From the NCBI GenBank assembly GCA_026874595.1, contig CM049322.1, positions 31,931,340 to 31,995,339 of the forward strand: a stretch of DNA of 64,000 bases, in the 5' to 3' direction. Shown here one piece after another: positions 34,092-46,129 of this stretch. A model generated the notes under the pieces. It was given only the letters and a program-made list of their open reading frames with translations. It was not told where the DNA came from and made no database searches. Position numbers and translations under genes: made by a program. This DNA is from Sipunculus nudus (Eukaryota; Annelida; Sipuncula; Golfingiida; Sipunculidae). Numbering within the stretch: position 1 is the first letter of the stretch; the number at the start of each line of letters is the position of its first letter.

Positions 34092-36050
34092 CATGCTCTG
34101 TTAAGTATAATGAGCATTTATATTATTTAGATTATAATTACATAGGAACAGGAACACAAACAAGGAAGTTACACAACAAGCTGTTCTTCAAACCTCGCTT
34201 GACTGTTGTAACATAATACATCTTGATCAATCATTCTGATGCAATCATATGTATCAAATTTATTTATTGTAGCTTATTAGTAGGGCCGTCTGATGTTATC
34301 CTTAATTTACGAATTCTACTTGTAATTTGAGAATGCAGAGGAATTTCAAACTTTACATGCTGAAAGTCCTTACGGGTCCTTTGTCAAAATGATAAAGTAA
34401 ATCACCATGACATATTCTCAGACTTTTGGGCTTAAACCATTGTTCCCTTAAACAAATCAGAAAACTGTTTGATTCTAACAAAATTTATTGGTTATAGGAA
34501 TTTGTAAGCACCACTTGTAATCTTTCTCTTTCTGTGGATTTAACGTGATACAGCTACGAGTCTAAACTTCGGCGGATCAGAAAACTTAACCGTAGTCATT
34601 GTGACGTATATTTTCTGAGTTAAGGAACAGAATCATTTTCGCCACATCAGAGACTAAGACTCGTAAATGTCAAATCATATAAAGTCCATATTACATGGGA
34701 ACGGGAAGTATTCTCATCGACATTTTAAATGCTGCTGTAGGCTGGTGGTGACACCTTCAATTTATCAATTTTGGAAAGTTTCTTCCTATTACAGACAGCG
34801 TAGCTAAACTTCATCAATAGTTTCTATTTGAATAAGTTTTGTAATCATCAGATCAATCTTCATCTTTATCTAGTAAGTATCGTACCAGTAAAACAACATG
34901 GTAAGACCACATCATTCTACTTGATGTTACTAATGTGTGATTTACTTGGCTAATGGAATATTTTGAATTTTAATTGGTGTTTGTTTGTTTTTGTGTGTGT
35001 GTGTATGCCGAGATATGCATGTAAAATTTGTCATCCTGATATAATCTTTGTTCTGGATGCCGAATACAACCAGAAGTATCCTGTTCTAAATTTTGCACGT
35101 GGTTAATCCTTAATCATATAACTGCATCGTTGAACTAGTGATTGTGTATTAACTTGTACTTACCCATTTGAAAGAAATATCCACATATTCACTGATATAT
35201 GATCAATATGTGAGTTCATTACAATATACCCTGGATTATAAAAAAATAAAGATGATATACTGATCGGAGAATGACAAAACAATCGTGGGTTTAGGTCAAT
35301 GGATGGAATATATTCTGCGTTTTACGTTGCATACTCTATTTTTGTTTAATTCATCATTTATTTCATTTTTAAAGTAATGCAAATACTTGCAAATACTTGA
35401 AGATATGATAATGTTCCTCTTTGTTTTGAATGTTATTCAACCCTACTTTTCAAAATAATTCAGATTGAGTGCAATGTACATCACCGCACCGATAACCAAA
35501 TCCCGTTTACGAACTATATTTTTGTTCAGGGCAGTTCAGCGCACTGATTATATGGAAGCTCTACATTAAGTACACAAAGCCTATATGATGGCTGTCGTAT
35601 TCCCTGATTTAATGAAACGTCATTACTTTAATGTTTACCTATATCTGTGTAGTTACATGTGAATAAATAATAAATAATTGCAAACTTTTATGGATCCGAC
35701 AGCTTTGGCAAATAACATAATAAGATACCTTAACTGTATACCGACAACGAAGGTTCCAACATGCACCATTCATTACTCGAATAAGATATGAGATATGATT
35801 CACATAGAGCAATCACAGTTACCCTGTCAGGGGAACAAAACATAACTAAGATTTATTAAAAAATCTGCTGAACAAACACACATCTGGTGAAATCTAGTTT
35901 GGTCAAACACATATTTAAATACGGTAGTTTAAATATATAAAAATAATATAAAATATTAAATTGTTAGACTTCCCTGGTTAAAAATTTTTTATTGTAATTT
36001 TATGGTCATTTAGCGAACATTATATACCAACATTAACAGCGGTTTTTAAT
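34092..36050. other. Intergenic stretch after gene A
   Basis: AT-rich sequence with no coding frame of note and a short (GT)n run near 34995-35003. It probably contains the 3' UTR of gene A at its left end. Confidence 0.4.
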
Positions 36051-36059
36051 TGTAAAAAA

Positions 36060-36840
36060 AATATTTACGTTCGTGTAAATTAGTTGACGAGTACTCGGTA
36101 GGTGTCGCTACTTTCGGCCGTGTTTCCGTTGTATGAAACGAGGAAGTGTTGCAGACGTTGTAAACATTGATCAGCTGATTTGATAACGCGATTTGTTACG
36201 ACTCGGATGTTTCACTTGATATTTACATACAAGTGTGGTTGTTATCTCCGCGACTCACAAAGCTACCAAGATCTGTCAGGGATGAAACAGCAGATTAAGA
36301 CCTTGGGAACCGGAGGTGGCCCACAATCACGCACACAAACGTGGCAGTTCAACAAATGTAAGCAACCAAGTTCATGTTGTGTACATTCCTCCTGCTGCTG
36401 GGGCTATGAATGGAGAAAAACACAATAACTGATGTCAAAATTTTACTTATTCTTGTTTCTCTTTTATTTATTTATTTTGGGGGGGGGGGGGGGGCGCTCT
36501 CTTGCTCGAAAAAATTTACGACTGAATTTTTGTGTTCAAAATTTGTCTAATTTAATTAATGAGTAACCAATAGGGGTCGCCACTTCATGTTATTAAACCA
36601 GGAAATTCTGCTTCATTCGTAAACATTGATCAGTTGTTTAGATCTCTTTCTGTGTACCTCCAGCAGCTCAGTATATGTACTTATATGCATGTCCTTTCTT
36701 TAGGAATAACATTTTTTAATGTATCTTTTTTTTTATTAAGTATTATGCCTTAAAGATTTGTACAGATATTGAAAGCGCTTTCAAATATAGATTATCTACA
36801 GTTAAGACGTGGCGGTTTCTACTTTTTATTTTTTGTTGAA
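36060..36840. repeat. Dispersed repeat segment, copy 1 (contains G tract)
   Basis: Two related blocks carry 'taggtgtcgctacttt' / 'taggggtcgccacttc', each followed by 'aacattgatcag' (about 36168 and 36625), with a G tract at 36479-36494 between them. The whole layout recurs at 42790-43960. The small frame at 36180-36428 over this repeat is not supported as a gene. Confidence 0.55.
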
Positions 36841-36849
36841 TGCATATTT

Positions 36850-38844
36850 CGCTACGTTTGACTTTAATTTCTTGGTAGCATTTTATTTATCTTTGGACAC
36901 AAGTAAATTTTTTCAGAGATTTAACTTCCCTATCCAATAAGTCAACTAAGAAAACTGTGACAGTACCTAGTGAATTTCATGTCGGATAAACTTAAAATGC
37001 TTATTATCTGTAAAACATTTATTGTCATATTAAAAACGGAACTCTTTATCAGGAAAATGTCAGATGGAGATTCATTGTGGCAACAGTTTGAAAACACGAG
37101 CTCCTTGTACAATGGTGTCAGCCACGAACCGTATCTGTTCATACTCATACTGTTGTGAAAGTGTTTCACGCGCGACTGATAATATGTTATATTCGACATT
37201 TTTGACTGATTCTGTAATACGCGCATATTGGAACCTCTCCATGTCTTTACCATTCGGGTGCATTCAATAATGTTTTATACATGCAAACATGTCTGCTTTC
37301 TGGCGATCCCTAGCATACCAGGTGTCAATAAATAATCGCTCTCGTAACAGCCAGTAATTCCGTAAGTGAGCCGTACCAGGTATTGCAGTTTATTCCGTGG
37401 TTGTATAGAAATCACGATTATTTTCAACAAGACACATGCAAGATTTATTGATTGACCAGATCACCCATTATGTCTAAGTAACAAGCACTGTGACGGGAGC
37501 CTTCACGATAACAATTTAACTACATTTACTTTTTTACTTTTACTTTTTTCAGCGTGACTCTGATTTGGTTGCATTTATTGTTATTTATCAAAGCATGCAT
37601 GAAAATAATCGTATTTAGTTATAAGATGTTCTATACATAAAACAAAAAAAAAGATTCTTCATTAATACATAAAAAAATCACATGTGACACACAATCTCTG
37701 ATGAAATATTCCCTCTACATTACATTCATGTATAAACAAGATTCCTCTTTAAAATAACAATATTCCTAAAAGATGAGGTAACGGACAAATCACTATACCA
37801 GTCAAACTATTTAGTGTACGCTGTCATTTAATACGTTACAGAGTAGATTACGTACATCATATCACATCAATCGTATATAACTTCTCTTCATTCGCCTCGA
37901 ACCCACCCCCCTTATAATATAATGATGCATGAATCTTACGAGTCCCACCATGCCACATATTTCTTCTTCGTAGGTCAATTAATTATTTCCTGCTGGATGA
38001 CAAACTAGCCAGTAAACAAACAATCACAGGTGTAAACTTGATCTCCTTGGTCGGGTGGGGGGTGGGTAACTTTGCAACACTGAGGGAGCATATGTCTACT
38101 TCACTGTCAGTTCTGGTATGTCTTCCTGATTATCAGCTATTCTATTAAATGCTTAACTGTGCACTCTCCAGAGGGTTGACTGTTCTAAAATATTTTTTTA
38201 AAATAAGATACACCTACGGAGCGCCCATTAACTCGTGCCCAGGACTTTATTATGATACTTATGACATGCGTACGATTTATCAAGTCGAGCGCACGAGTTA
38301 TTAAGTTTTATATATACTTAATATATTTTTTCTCCTTTCCCCAACGGGCTCCGTATACCCGCTCCTCAAGCGCCAATATAATTAGTGTAGAATCAAAAAG
38401 AGAGAAAAAATGACAGAGAAGGGTGACACCAGGTGGCAGCACCTCGCGTGATCCCCGATCCTCATCTCTAAGGTCAGATTAGCAAACATGAAGTTTTGTA
38501 GAGCTCATGTCTTAACAGATAAATATTTCTGGCCTTGTCTGTCACGAGCCAAGTATCACAGTGGCCAAAGGTAATATGAACACATGACAGGTATCATGGT
38601 GTTTAAATTTTGGTCACGACACCCCTACCATCGGTGCAAGTAAACAAGTCGTTTCAAAATAAGGTAAAGAAAACGTCGGGTATATATTCTTGTCAACTTG
38701 TGACAATGCACCACGTCTCACGCTGGGACGTTATAAAATCACATTAAAATACCTGGAAATTCATTTAGAAAAAATTAAATTTGTGTAAATCTGTCATAGA
38801 ATATGCCAACATGTTTGTGGATTTTGCCTTAATAAAAGATATAA

Positions 38845-38877
<33 letters not shown>

Positions 38878-39737
38878 TATAATAATAATAATAATAATAT
38901 ACTTATTATAAAAAGAATTCAGCGTTTAGGAGGTTTAAACATATTATATTACATGATTCTATAGTGATACTTTGAAAAAGTTAACAACTTGTATCCTTAA
39001 TATAGAATTCTTGGTTGGGGACCAACCAGGTATTACCAACCATAACGTTAGTTCTCAGTAATGCTAGGGATAAATCCAAGGACAGTGTTGGGGAAAGACC
39101 AAGATGATTTAAAGATCAATATGCTAAATGTGTTCTTTTCATGTGGGCGGTCACCCATCAAGTGTCACAACAATACATCTCTTTTGATATATTGATAAAT
39201 AGATCTAAAGTGAGCTGTTTATTTGCCAACTATTTAGGGGTCATGACCCTTACGTTCCAGTTGATATCATCATTCTTAGCTTAAGCCAAAACAAACCCAT
39301 AAAATGATTACCAACGTCAAGATCAAATAGAGGGCACCGCAGATGCTTAAAATATCACAAACCCACAGTACGTTTGTTCTCCTCTGATCATTATTTTTAA
39401 TGTTAATAGGGCAATATGTTTGAACAAATATAGGTACCCCATAGAGGAGTACCTTACACAAATAGAAAGTGTCAAAGATCAATCTACACTCTGAGATAAT
39501 GTATGTATTTATATATAACTTCCTCTTGGTGTTTATGCTGCCGGGAGCTGTTTACCTGACATCGCTTGTTTGTCTTGGCAGCCTGAAACCCCAAGGGCGA
39601 CATGGTATATATTTATTATAGAGCCACCATTTAGATAGACCCTAAGGCAAAGAATTGAAATACGAAAAGATAATATGTGCCCATGGTTATCACTCAAGGA
39701 TATTGTTATTTAATATATATATAATCCATGATCCGTG

Positions 39738-39786
<49 letters not shown>

Positions 39787-40270
39787 CTCTTCAGGAACGC
39801 GGATTCAGTGCTTATGGGGGCACAGCAAATGATGCTCCAAATTCCTATTGATTGTCTTTGGGTTTTACATTAACCGTATCTAAATTTCACAAAACCCTCA
39901 ATAGGAAAAAACAGACAAGCAAACTAACGAACAAAGGAGATAATATAATACCTTACCTTCTCAAACAACGTTTCTTCACTACGAATTACGTTTTTTATAC
40001 CACAAGCCAGGGCAGAAAATGATCTTGACTACTCTTTCCTTACTCCAATTTATACATATATCCAAGTATACATTTTTCGTTGAGTAAAAGGTTCGTGATA
40101 TCCACTAGCACCGTTTATAAACCCAGTAGAAGATATTTACATAAAGAGCACCTTTAAACTGACGGTGTCGCTGTGTCTCTGGTAATATTTTTCATAGTGG
40201 AAGATGTTTACATTACCATGCAAAAAACCTGCCCCACATAAAGTGCTGATGTCCTCTTCAATATGGCACT
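36850..40270. other. Intergenic stretch
   Basis: No gene recognised. It contains an (AAT)n array at about 38848-38900 and a TA array at about 39738-39782. Short overlapping frames on both strands at 36940-37270 have no recognisable domain. Confidence 0.4.
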
Positions 40271-40279
40271 GTTAGCATA

Positions 40280-41514
40280 TGTATCTTGTTCAGAGGCCTG
40301 GTGTCAGAGAAGTTTCCATGCTTCCCGCGAGATGTCTTTTCCCGTCACCATAATTGGTGCATTTACCAGTCAAATTAACCGGAGATTGTATGTTTTCGGT
40401 CTGTGTTGATAATATGATTAATTCCTCTATAAATCTTTCTTTTTTCTTATGTGTATGTCTGTTTCCATAAGAGACACCAAATATTTCCGATTTGTCCATT
40501 ATGATTAAAGCCGATTGCCGGTCTTATAAACGCAACACTATCACTTACAAAGGTTAACACTATCAATGCTGTCAAGCTACGTAAAAATAGTACCGCTTGC
40601 CTCAAACGGTACAAATAGGTACGGTGAGAGTCTACCTCTGTTTGAACAAAACCGTTCAAATACGTTTAGGCACATATTTCTTGTGTAGCAAGAAGGCACC
40701 AAGTGATGGTGTGAAGGGGTGCAGTTTGAAGCTGTCAATTTAAATAACGTTCCTTGCTTTTATTTTTGAAGCGCTATTAAGTGCGTCCCAAAAGTTACAA
40801 AAAACACGCTCCTAAGTTGATCTTAGTTAAAACAGTATTTACTTTTGTCGACAACTGTAAATTCAGTGGAATATTCTGGGCAGTAAAACATACCAGTATA
40901 TACCAGGTCGGAATCGCTTGAATACGCTGTGTCAAGCTGACTCAGTTAAAGTCGAGAAGAAAGGGTCATGAAAACAAATTATCCAGTGCCGTCATACATA
41001 CCTACCCCCGTATATCGATGGAACCAATGGCACCGGTAGTACGTGGTGCCCATTTAATGGAAGAGCCATCGCATGTTCAGGGGGAAACAATATTACCAAC
41101 TCCACGTAGTGTTAAATAAATGAAACAACCACATGAAACACCGGGGTTTCGAGAGGCCGGCGCAGACAGATTCTTGTTGATAACTGCAATCTCTCGCCGA
41201 AATTCCCCGTAAATTCTTATTATGGTGCTTGATTGTGGAAATTGCGCGTGTCCCATATCCCTGTGGCATGTAAGGAAATTTTATAAACACAATCCTTGTA
41301 TCGGCGATGTTTTCACTTGTGTCCCTAAATAGTGACCGACGGGTTTATTGTTTTGACGTATCTTTTTTTAAACTTTAGTCTGATGAGCCTGAAACTGTCT
41401 TTTTAAATAAACGCCGGCCTTAAATAGAAGCCGGCCTTGTTTAGACGCCGGGGGAAAGCAGCGTCTAAAAAAAAAAATAAAATAAACGCCCTTTCTTCTA
41501 TTCAAGGTTATACG
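40280..41514 (+). mobile_element. Truncated copy of TIR element (see 57434-58840)
   Basis: It aligns in the same orientation with the element at 57434-58840. Shared blocks include 'ataattggtg.atttaccagtca', 'tgttgataatatg', 'ccaaatatttccgat', the 'aaataaacgcc' and 'tagacgccggg' subterminal motifs, and a degenerate right end near 41500-41514. The left terminal repeat is missing. Minus-strand frames over both copies share SEIFGV.YG, but I recognise no transposase. Confidence 0.6.
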
Positions 41515-41519
41515 ATATT

Positions 41520-42790
41520 CTGATAATTACGTAAATTAATGCATATATGAAAACCCATATACATTAAACAAAAACTCGTACCTCCTACCTACGCACAAAA
41601 ACACATAATCGTATATATGTGTGTGTATATATGTAAGTGTATATATGTGTGTACTTATTAGTCCTATAATGTGTATGTGTATGTTTTAGTGTGTTTATGT
41701 TGTGTAACAAATACCCCAGGATCAATATGTCATTGCCATATACAATATTCCATTGGTTTTAGCCATACCATCAAGATTATAATTGTATTCTTAAATATCC
41801 CCGTTACTGGGTTTGGTTACTACCTTATCTAATCAGGATGAAACCGCAAGTATGAGTCAGAGAAAATATTTTTAGTCTTAGTATCAAGAACTGATCACGG
41901 AAAATCCTCTGACACCACCCGCCTTATCATCATACATGATACATCCTCTTTCTCTTCATAAGATACCTGAATCGCATTGTATTCCAATATTAAATATTGA
42001 TGTAGTAAAGATATGTAATAAAACAATAACGAAATAACTACAAACAACTTCAGAGAGATAGAGAGAGAGAGAGATGGAGATGGAGATAGATAGATAGAGA
42101 GAGAAATAGAGAGATGACCCCAGTCTTGTTGTTGCCAGAGGATTGCAAAACAATAGAGGCCTCAGTAGAGCGGATACCTCCACCAAAGGACACCCATCCA
42201 AGTGGATCCGCTACTTTTTTCCAGATCCCCCCTACCATTTGATCTTTCGGAATGTCTCACCCTTAAAGTCATTAGTTTTTTTTTCATTTTCCTGCTAGCA
42301 AACGAACTAACATGCCATACATTTATCGTTACCTCCCCATAGTACATATAACAGATTTCTTCTCACTCATACTATTCATGGTGTAGTGGATGTGCATGTA
42401 AATGCTGATCAATAAATGATCGCTCTGACTGCATTCAGTGACCCAGTGTAAAATGTCCCATTCAATGCCAAAAATGTGCTGGATGCCCGGAAGAATGCGG
42501 TTAGAAATTTAGACCAAGGCAAACCGCAATGTCTGCCATTTATTCAAGGTGAGACTCAGGCAACCCTCAGAAGGTACATTTACTCTGCATGCCTTTGTTC
42601 AACATGGAAATCCTGAAGATAATGCACAATAAAAATAACATCAACTATATATCACAGCTATTGAAATTTTTTTTTTCACAATGAAGCTCTTCCAGATTAA
42701 AGATGAAATAAAGCTCCTTTAACTCATGCAAAAAAAGCGCCTGGCTTAATTTGCATGGAATTGTTGGAGCAGTGTGAGACATGGATGGCC
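41520..42790. other. Intergenic with GA-rich microsatellite
   Basis: A mixed (GA)n/(GATA)n tract lies at about 42054-42113 and (TG)-rich patches at about 41610-41700. No gene is seen. Confidence 0.5.
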
Positions 42791-43960
42791 TGTGTAAACT
42801 AGTTAATCCGAAGCACATTAGGTGGCGCCACTTTCCGGCGTTATTCCCCGGTTATAACAACATGAGGTTCCGCCCCGGTTATAATCATCGATCAGCTGAT
42901 TTGATCATGCTTTCTGTAATGACCAAAGTCCTTCAGATGATATTTATGTACACGGTGTTTACAGTCTCCATGACTGGTTCATAGACCCTGACCTTGCTGA
43001 CACCACCGCTGGCAAAACGACCTAGATATTTTTTTTACAAAGTAATTTGTTATTATCAAACCATCGGCAAGTGTATAAGGTATCTTCTAATGCTTTTCTG
43101 GTGCCATAATAAAAGTGCACAAAATGCAGTAACAGCTGTCTGCTATTTTTTTTTTCTTATTTTATTTATTTATTATTTTTTTTGGGGGGGGGGGGGGGAG
43201 GGGTCATATGTTGATATCAAAAGCATGACGTGAATTTGTTAAGCATTTTCTTTATCCATTGTTAGTAAAAATGATTTTATTATTATTTTAACTGATTATC
43301 TATATATCTTTTGCATTAGACTCAGCCAAATTCAAGTGTAATCCCACTGGCGACCGTTCCGAAAAGGTTCACTTTTGTTTGAAATATACCGATAAATGGA
43401 GTTACTGTGAGTATAGAGTGATACTCACTGCCATGAATTGAGCTCATTTTATGATGATAATAATAATACTAATAAAATAATAACACAAACCATTATTTTC
43501 ATGAGTTTGTTCTCCTGGCCTAACTACTTTTTTTTTAATTTCCAAGAAAGGAAATACTCAGACGTGTTACTTGTTTAGACCAAAATATTCCCCCTCGCTT
43601 GAAATTTCCATATTTTTTTGTCCTTAATGTGTAAAGTTAAGTTAAAAAAAAGGTTCTTGAACTTGGCGCAAAATTCTTTAGTTTATCTTTGATCAATAGG
43701 TATCGCCGCCCCCTTAGCAAAGCTCTGCTTCAATAATTAACATTGATCAGTTGTTCAGACCCAATGTTGTTTAAATTATGTAGCTCACATTATACTCTAA
43801 GTTTATAACTCTAGTTTTATTAGGAGTAAACATTGTTAAACATTCTTTGAAATCCGTAATAATGTGTTTTTTCTTTACAAATTTAATTATATATATGCAA
43901 AGCCCTTTTCCAGTTTAGGTCATCGACAGTTAAGATCTGGTATTCTGTCTTTTAAGATCT
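42790..43960. repeat. Dispersed repeat segment, copy 2 (contains G tract)
   Basis: Counterpart of 36060-36840 in the same orientation. 'taggtggcgccactttc' with 'cgatcagctgatttgatc' (42820-42905) corresponds to 36100-36183. A G tract lies at 43184-43202. 'taggtatcgccgcc' with 'aacattgatcagttgttcagac' (43697-43762) corresponds to 36570-36640, followed by 'acagttaaga'. The copies are diverged and of unequal length. Confidence 0.55.
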
Positions 43961-43969
43961 AATATTCTG

Positions 43970-44530
43970 TCTTTTATGAGTCTTGCTTATATGGTATATG
44001 AGCATACTGGGAGTCATTCTGCTTTTTGTATAAGGTTCCTTCGAAAATATTGTTCAACAAATCATAACAAATATAATAAATACTAAATGTCTGTATGGGC
44101 CGCTTGTTGTTAAAGTAGGCTCCCTATGGATTCCGTTCATGAGAATCAGTTAGTCTGGAACTTAACTGGCAGATCTCGCATTATAATTAATTAATATATT
44201 AAGGCAAAAACCAATAATGCTACTATCTAAGGCACATTATAATAAAACAAAACGGCGACGAATCGTTTACATTTTATTCACCTTTGTGTCAATTAAAAAA
44301 ATCAATATTATAATATCATTATTTTTTTTCGAAACATGTAAAGCATTACAAAGGAAAACGTAATCAATTTTTTTTCCTAAAAGAAATGTCACAGCGACTG
44401 GAGTTTAAACTTCGTTATCAAAATAAAATAAAAGTAAAATTCTTGACGGGATGTCAAAATTGGTGCTCTTTATGCCTTATCACAGCAAAAATTAAAGGCA
44501 GAATAAAATATTTATGGCAATGTTAGGCAA
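43970..44530. other. Intergenic, no feature seen
   Basis: AT-rich sequence without coding or repeat signal that I can support. Confidence 0.4.
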
Positions 44531-44534
44531 TTAG

Positions 44535-44780
44535 TGTCTCGGGACAGCACGGGAATGGCCCAGCATATTAGAGGGCTAAGGCAGGAGGTCGTTATGTCTC
44601 AGGAAAACATGGCAATGGCACAGGGGAACAATGTACAGTGTTCTGTACCCTAGGTGCAACATAACAACAGGAGGATAGGACAGCTCAAGTCAGCGCCTCA
44701 GGAGAGCATGAAGGTGACAGAAGATCGAGTATCCAGCTGGTGTCATGGGACATTATGACATGGCTGTGGCCAAGGAAATT
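44535..44780 (+). repeat. Degenerate minisatellite, left arm
   Basis: Related units contain 'ctcgggacagcacggaatgg'-like and 'ctcaggaaaacatggcaatgg' cores. They read as the reverse complement of the units at 45680-46125, so the two arrays form inverted arms about 0.9 kb apart. Confidence 0.5.
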
Positions 44781-45679
44781 CCTGTAAGTGCATAGAACAT
44801 ATGTTTACAAATCCTTTTGCACGGTAAAAACATTATAACATCTGCCCTGACGATATTAGGCAGTCTTGAAATGTTTCAATAGGAACATTCAAGTATTTTC
44901 AAGTAAATGGCTAACAGTACGAACTGTTCACCATCATACGGGTTATTTATTATCTAGAATCTTGAAAAAAAAATAACATATCATCATTTTATGCCACAAA
45001 TAAATCGACTGTTCATTTAGATACGGAAACAGCCCTAACCCTTTGAAAGGCCATTCAAACGTTTGTCCAAAAATAAGTGTTTATGAATGAGAAGTTCGGG
45101 TATCAACCCTGACCTTTGAAACTGCAGTTCATAATTTTTTGTCACTAATAGTTCCATTGACAACGTATTTTGTACATAGCAGAAATCAAACTGAATAAAG
45201 GATAACGTTCAACTATATGGTGTAACGAGTTCTAGTATATGGTGTTAATGTTAATTCCCAGCGGCCTGGATTTTTCAAGAACTTTCGATAATTTTGCTCA
45301 AATTGGTTTACAATGAACATGAAACACTACAAGCGTACTGTAAGTGTTTAAACATATGTGAAAGAAACTTATTAAAGGGATATGGCACGGTAAGTAGAAA
45401 AAAATATTTTTTTCCTGCAGTGTTAAACATAATGAGACAGGAAGTTTCTGTTCGCTCAACCCTGTGTTAAATTGAAACTGTAATCACCAAAAAAATTATG
45501 ACACAGACGTAATTGTATGAAGAGATGGTAATGAACTATGAAGAGTTCATGATTCGTTCTGGATAATTAAAAACTAAAGGCCATGGAAGTGTTATTCTAA
45601 AATCAAAATGGGAAAACATATATTACCCGCCGGTTTGAATTTCATGCCTGTTTTCATGCACAGCTGATTCATATGCTTG

Positions 45680-46125
45680 CTGCTGTCCTATACTTACATG
45701 AAACGCTGGCATGCCGTCCTGTGACAGTAGTTGTCTGCGTTCCTCTACTCTTCAGTGTCATCCTGTATACAGACACCATTATCTGCTGTCCTACCGGTCT
45801 TCTGTCCTAAAACATACAGGGTAATGAGCAGTTCCCTCTACTTTCCTGTGACACGGTCATGCTGTTCGGGACACTCTCTGATGGCTGTCCTTTACTGTCC
45901 TATGGTATTTTCATGATGGCCTGATTGCTGTCCTCTACTGTCCAGTCACAGTGTCATTCTGTAATGTGACTCCATATAATGTTCTTCTATTGACCCTCCG
46001 CTTTACAGCATATGCGTACAGGACAGTTTCCTTTAATGTCTTGTGACACTGCCATGTTTACCTGAGACCTCAGCCAACTGTTGTCCCCTCTTTCCTGTAA
46101 TGACATTGCCATGCTTGCTCGATAC
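45680..46125 (-). repeat. Degenerate minisatellite, right arm
   Basis: At least seven imperfect units of about 50 bases with a consensus like 'tgctgtcctctactgtcctg' followed by 'tgacactgtcatgctg'. Examples start near 45680, 45735, 45782, 45830, 45886, 45927, 46023 and 46078. It is the inverted partner of 44535-44780. The frame at 45731-45916 is an artefact of the repeat. Confidence 0.6.
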
Positions 46126-46129
46126 ACTG

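Noticed and set aside
36180-36428. Cys-rich 82-codon frame as a small secreted protein
   Set aside because: It sits in a dispersed repeat whose second copy (42790-43960) does not keep the frame.
45731-45916. Cys/Ser-rich small protein
   Set aside because: The frame lies inside the degenerate minisatellite and repeats with it.
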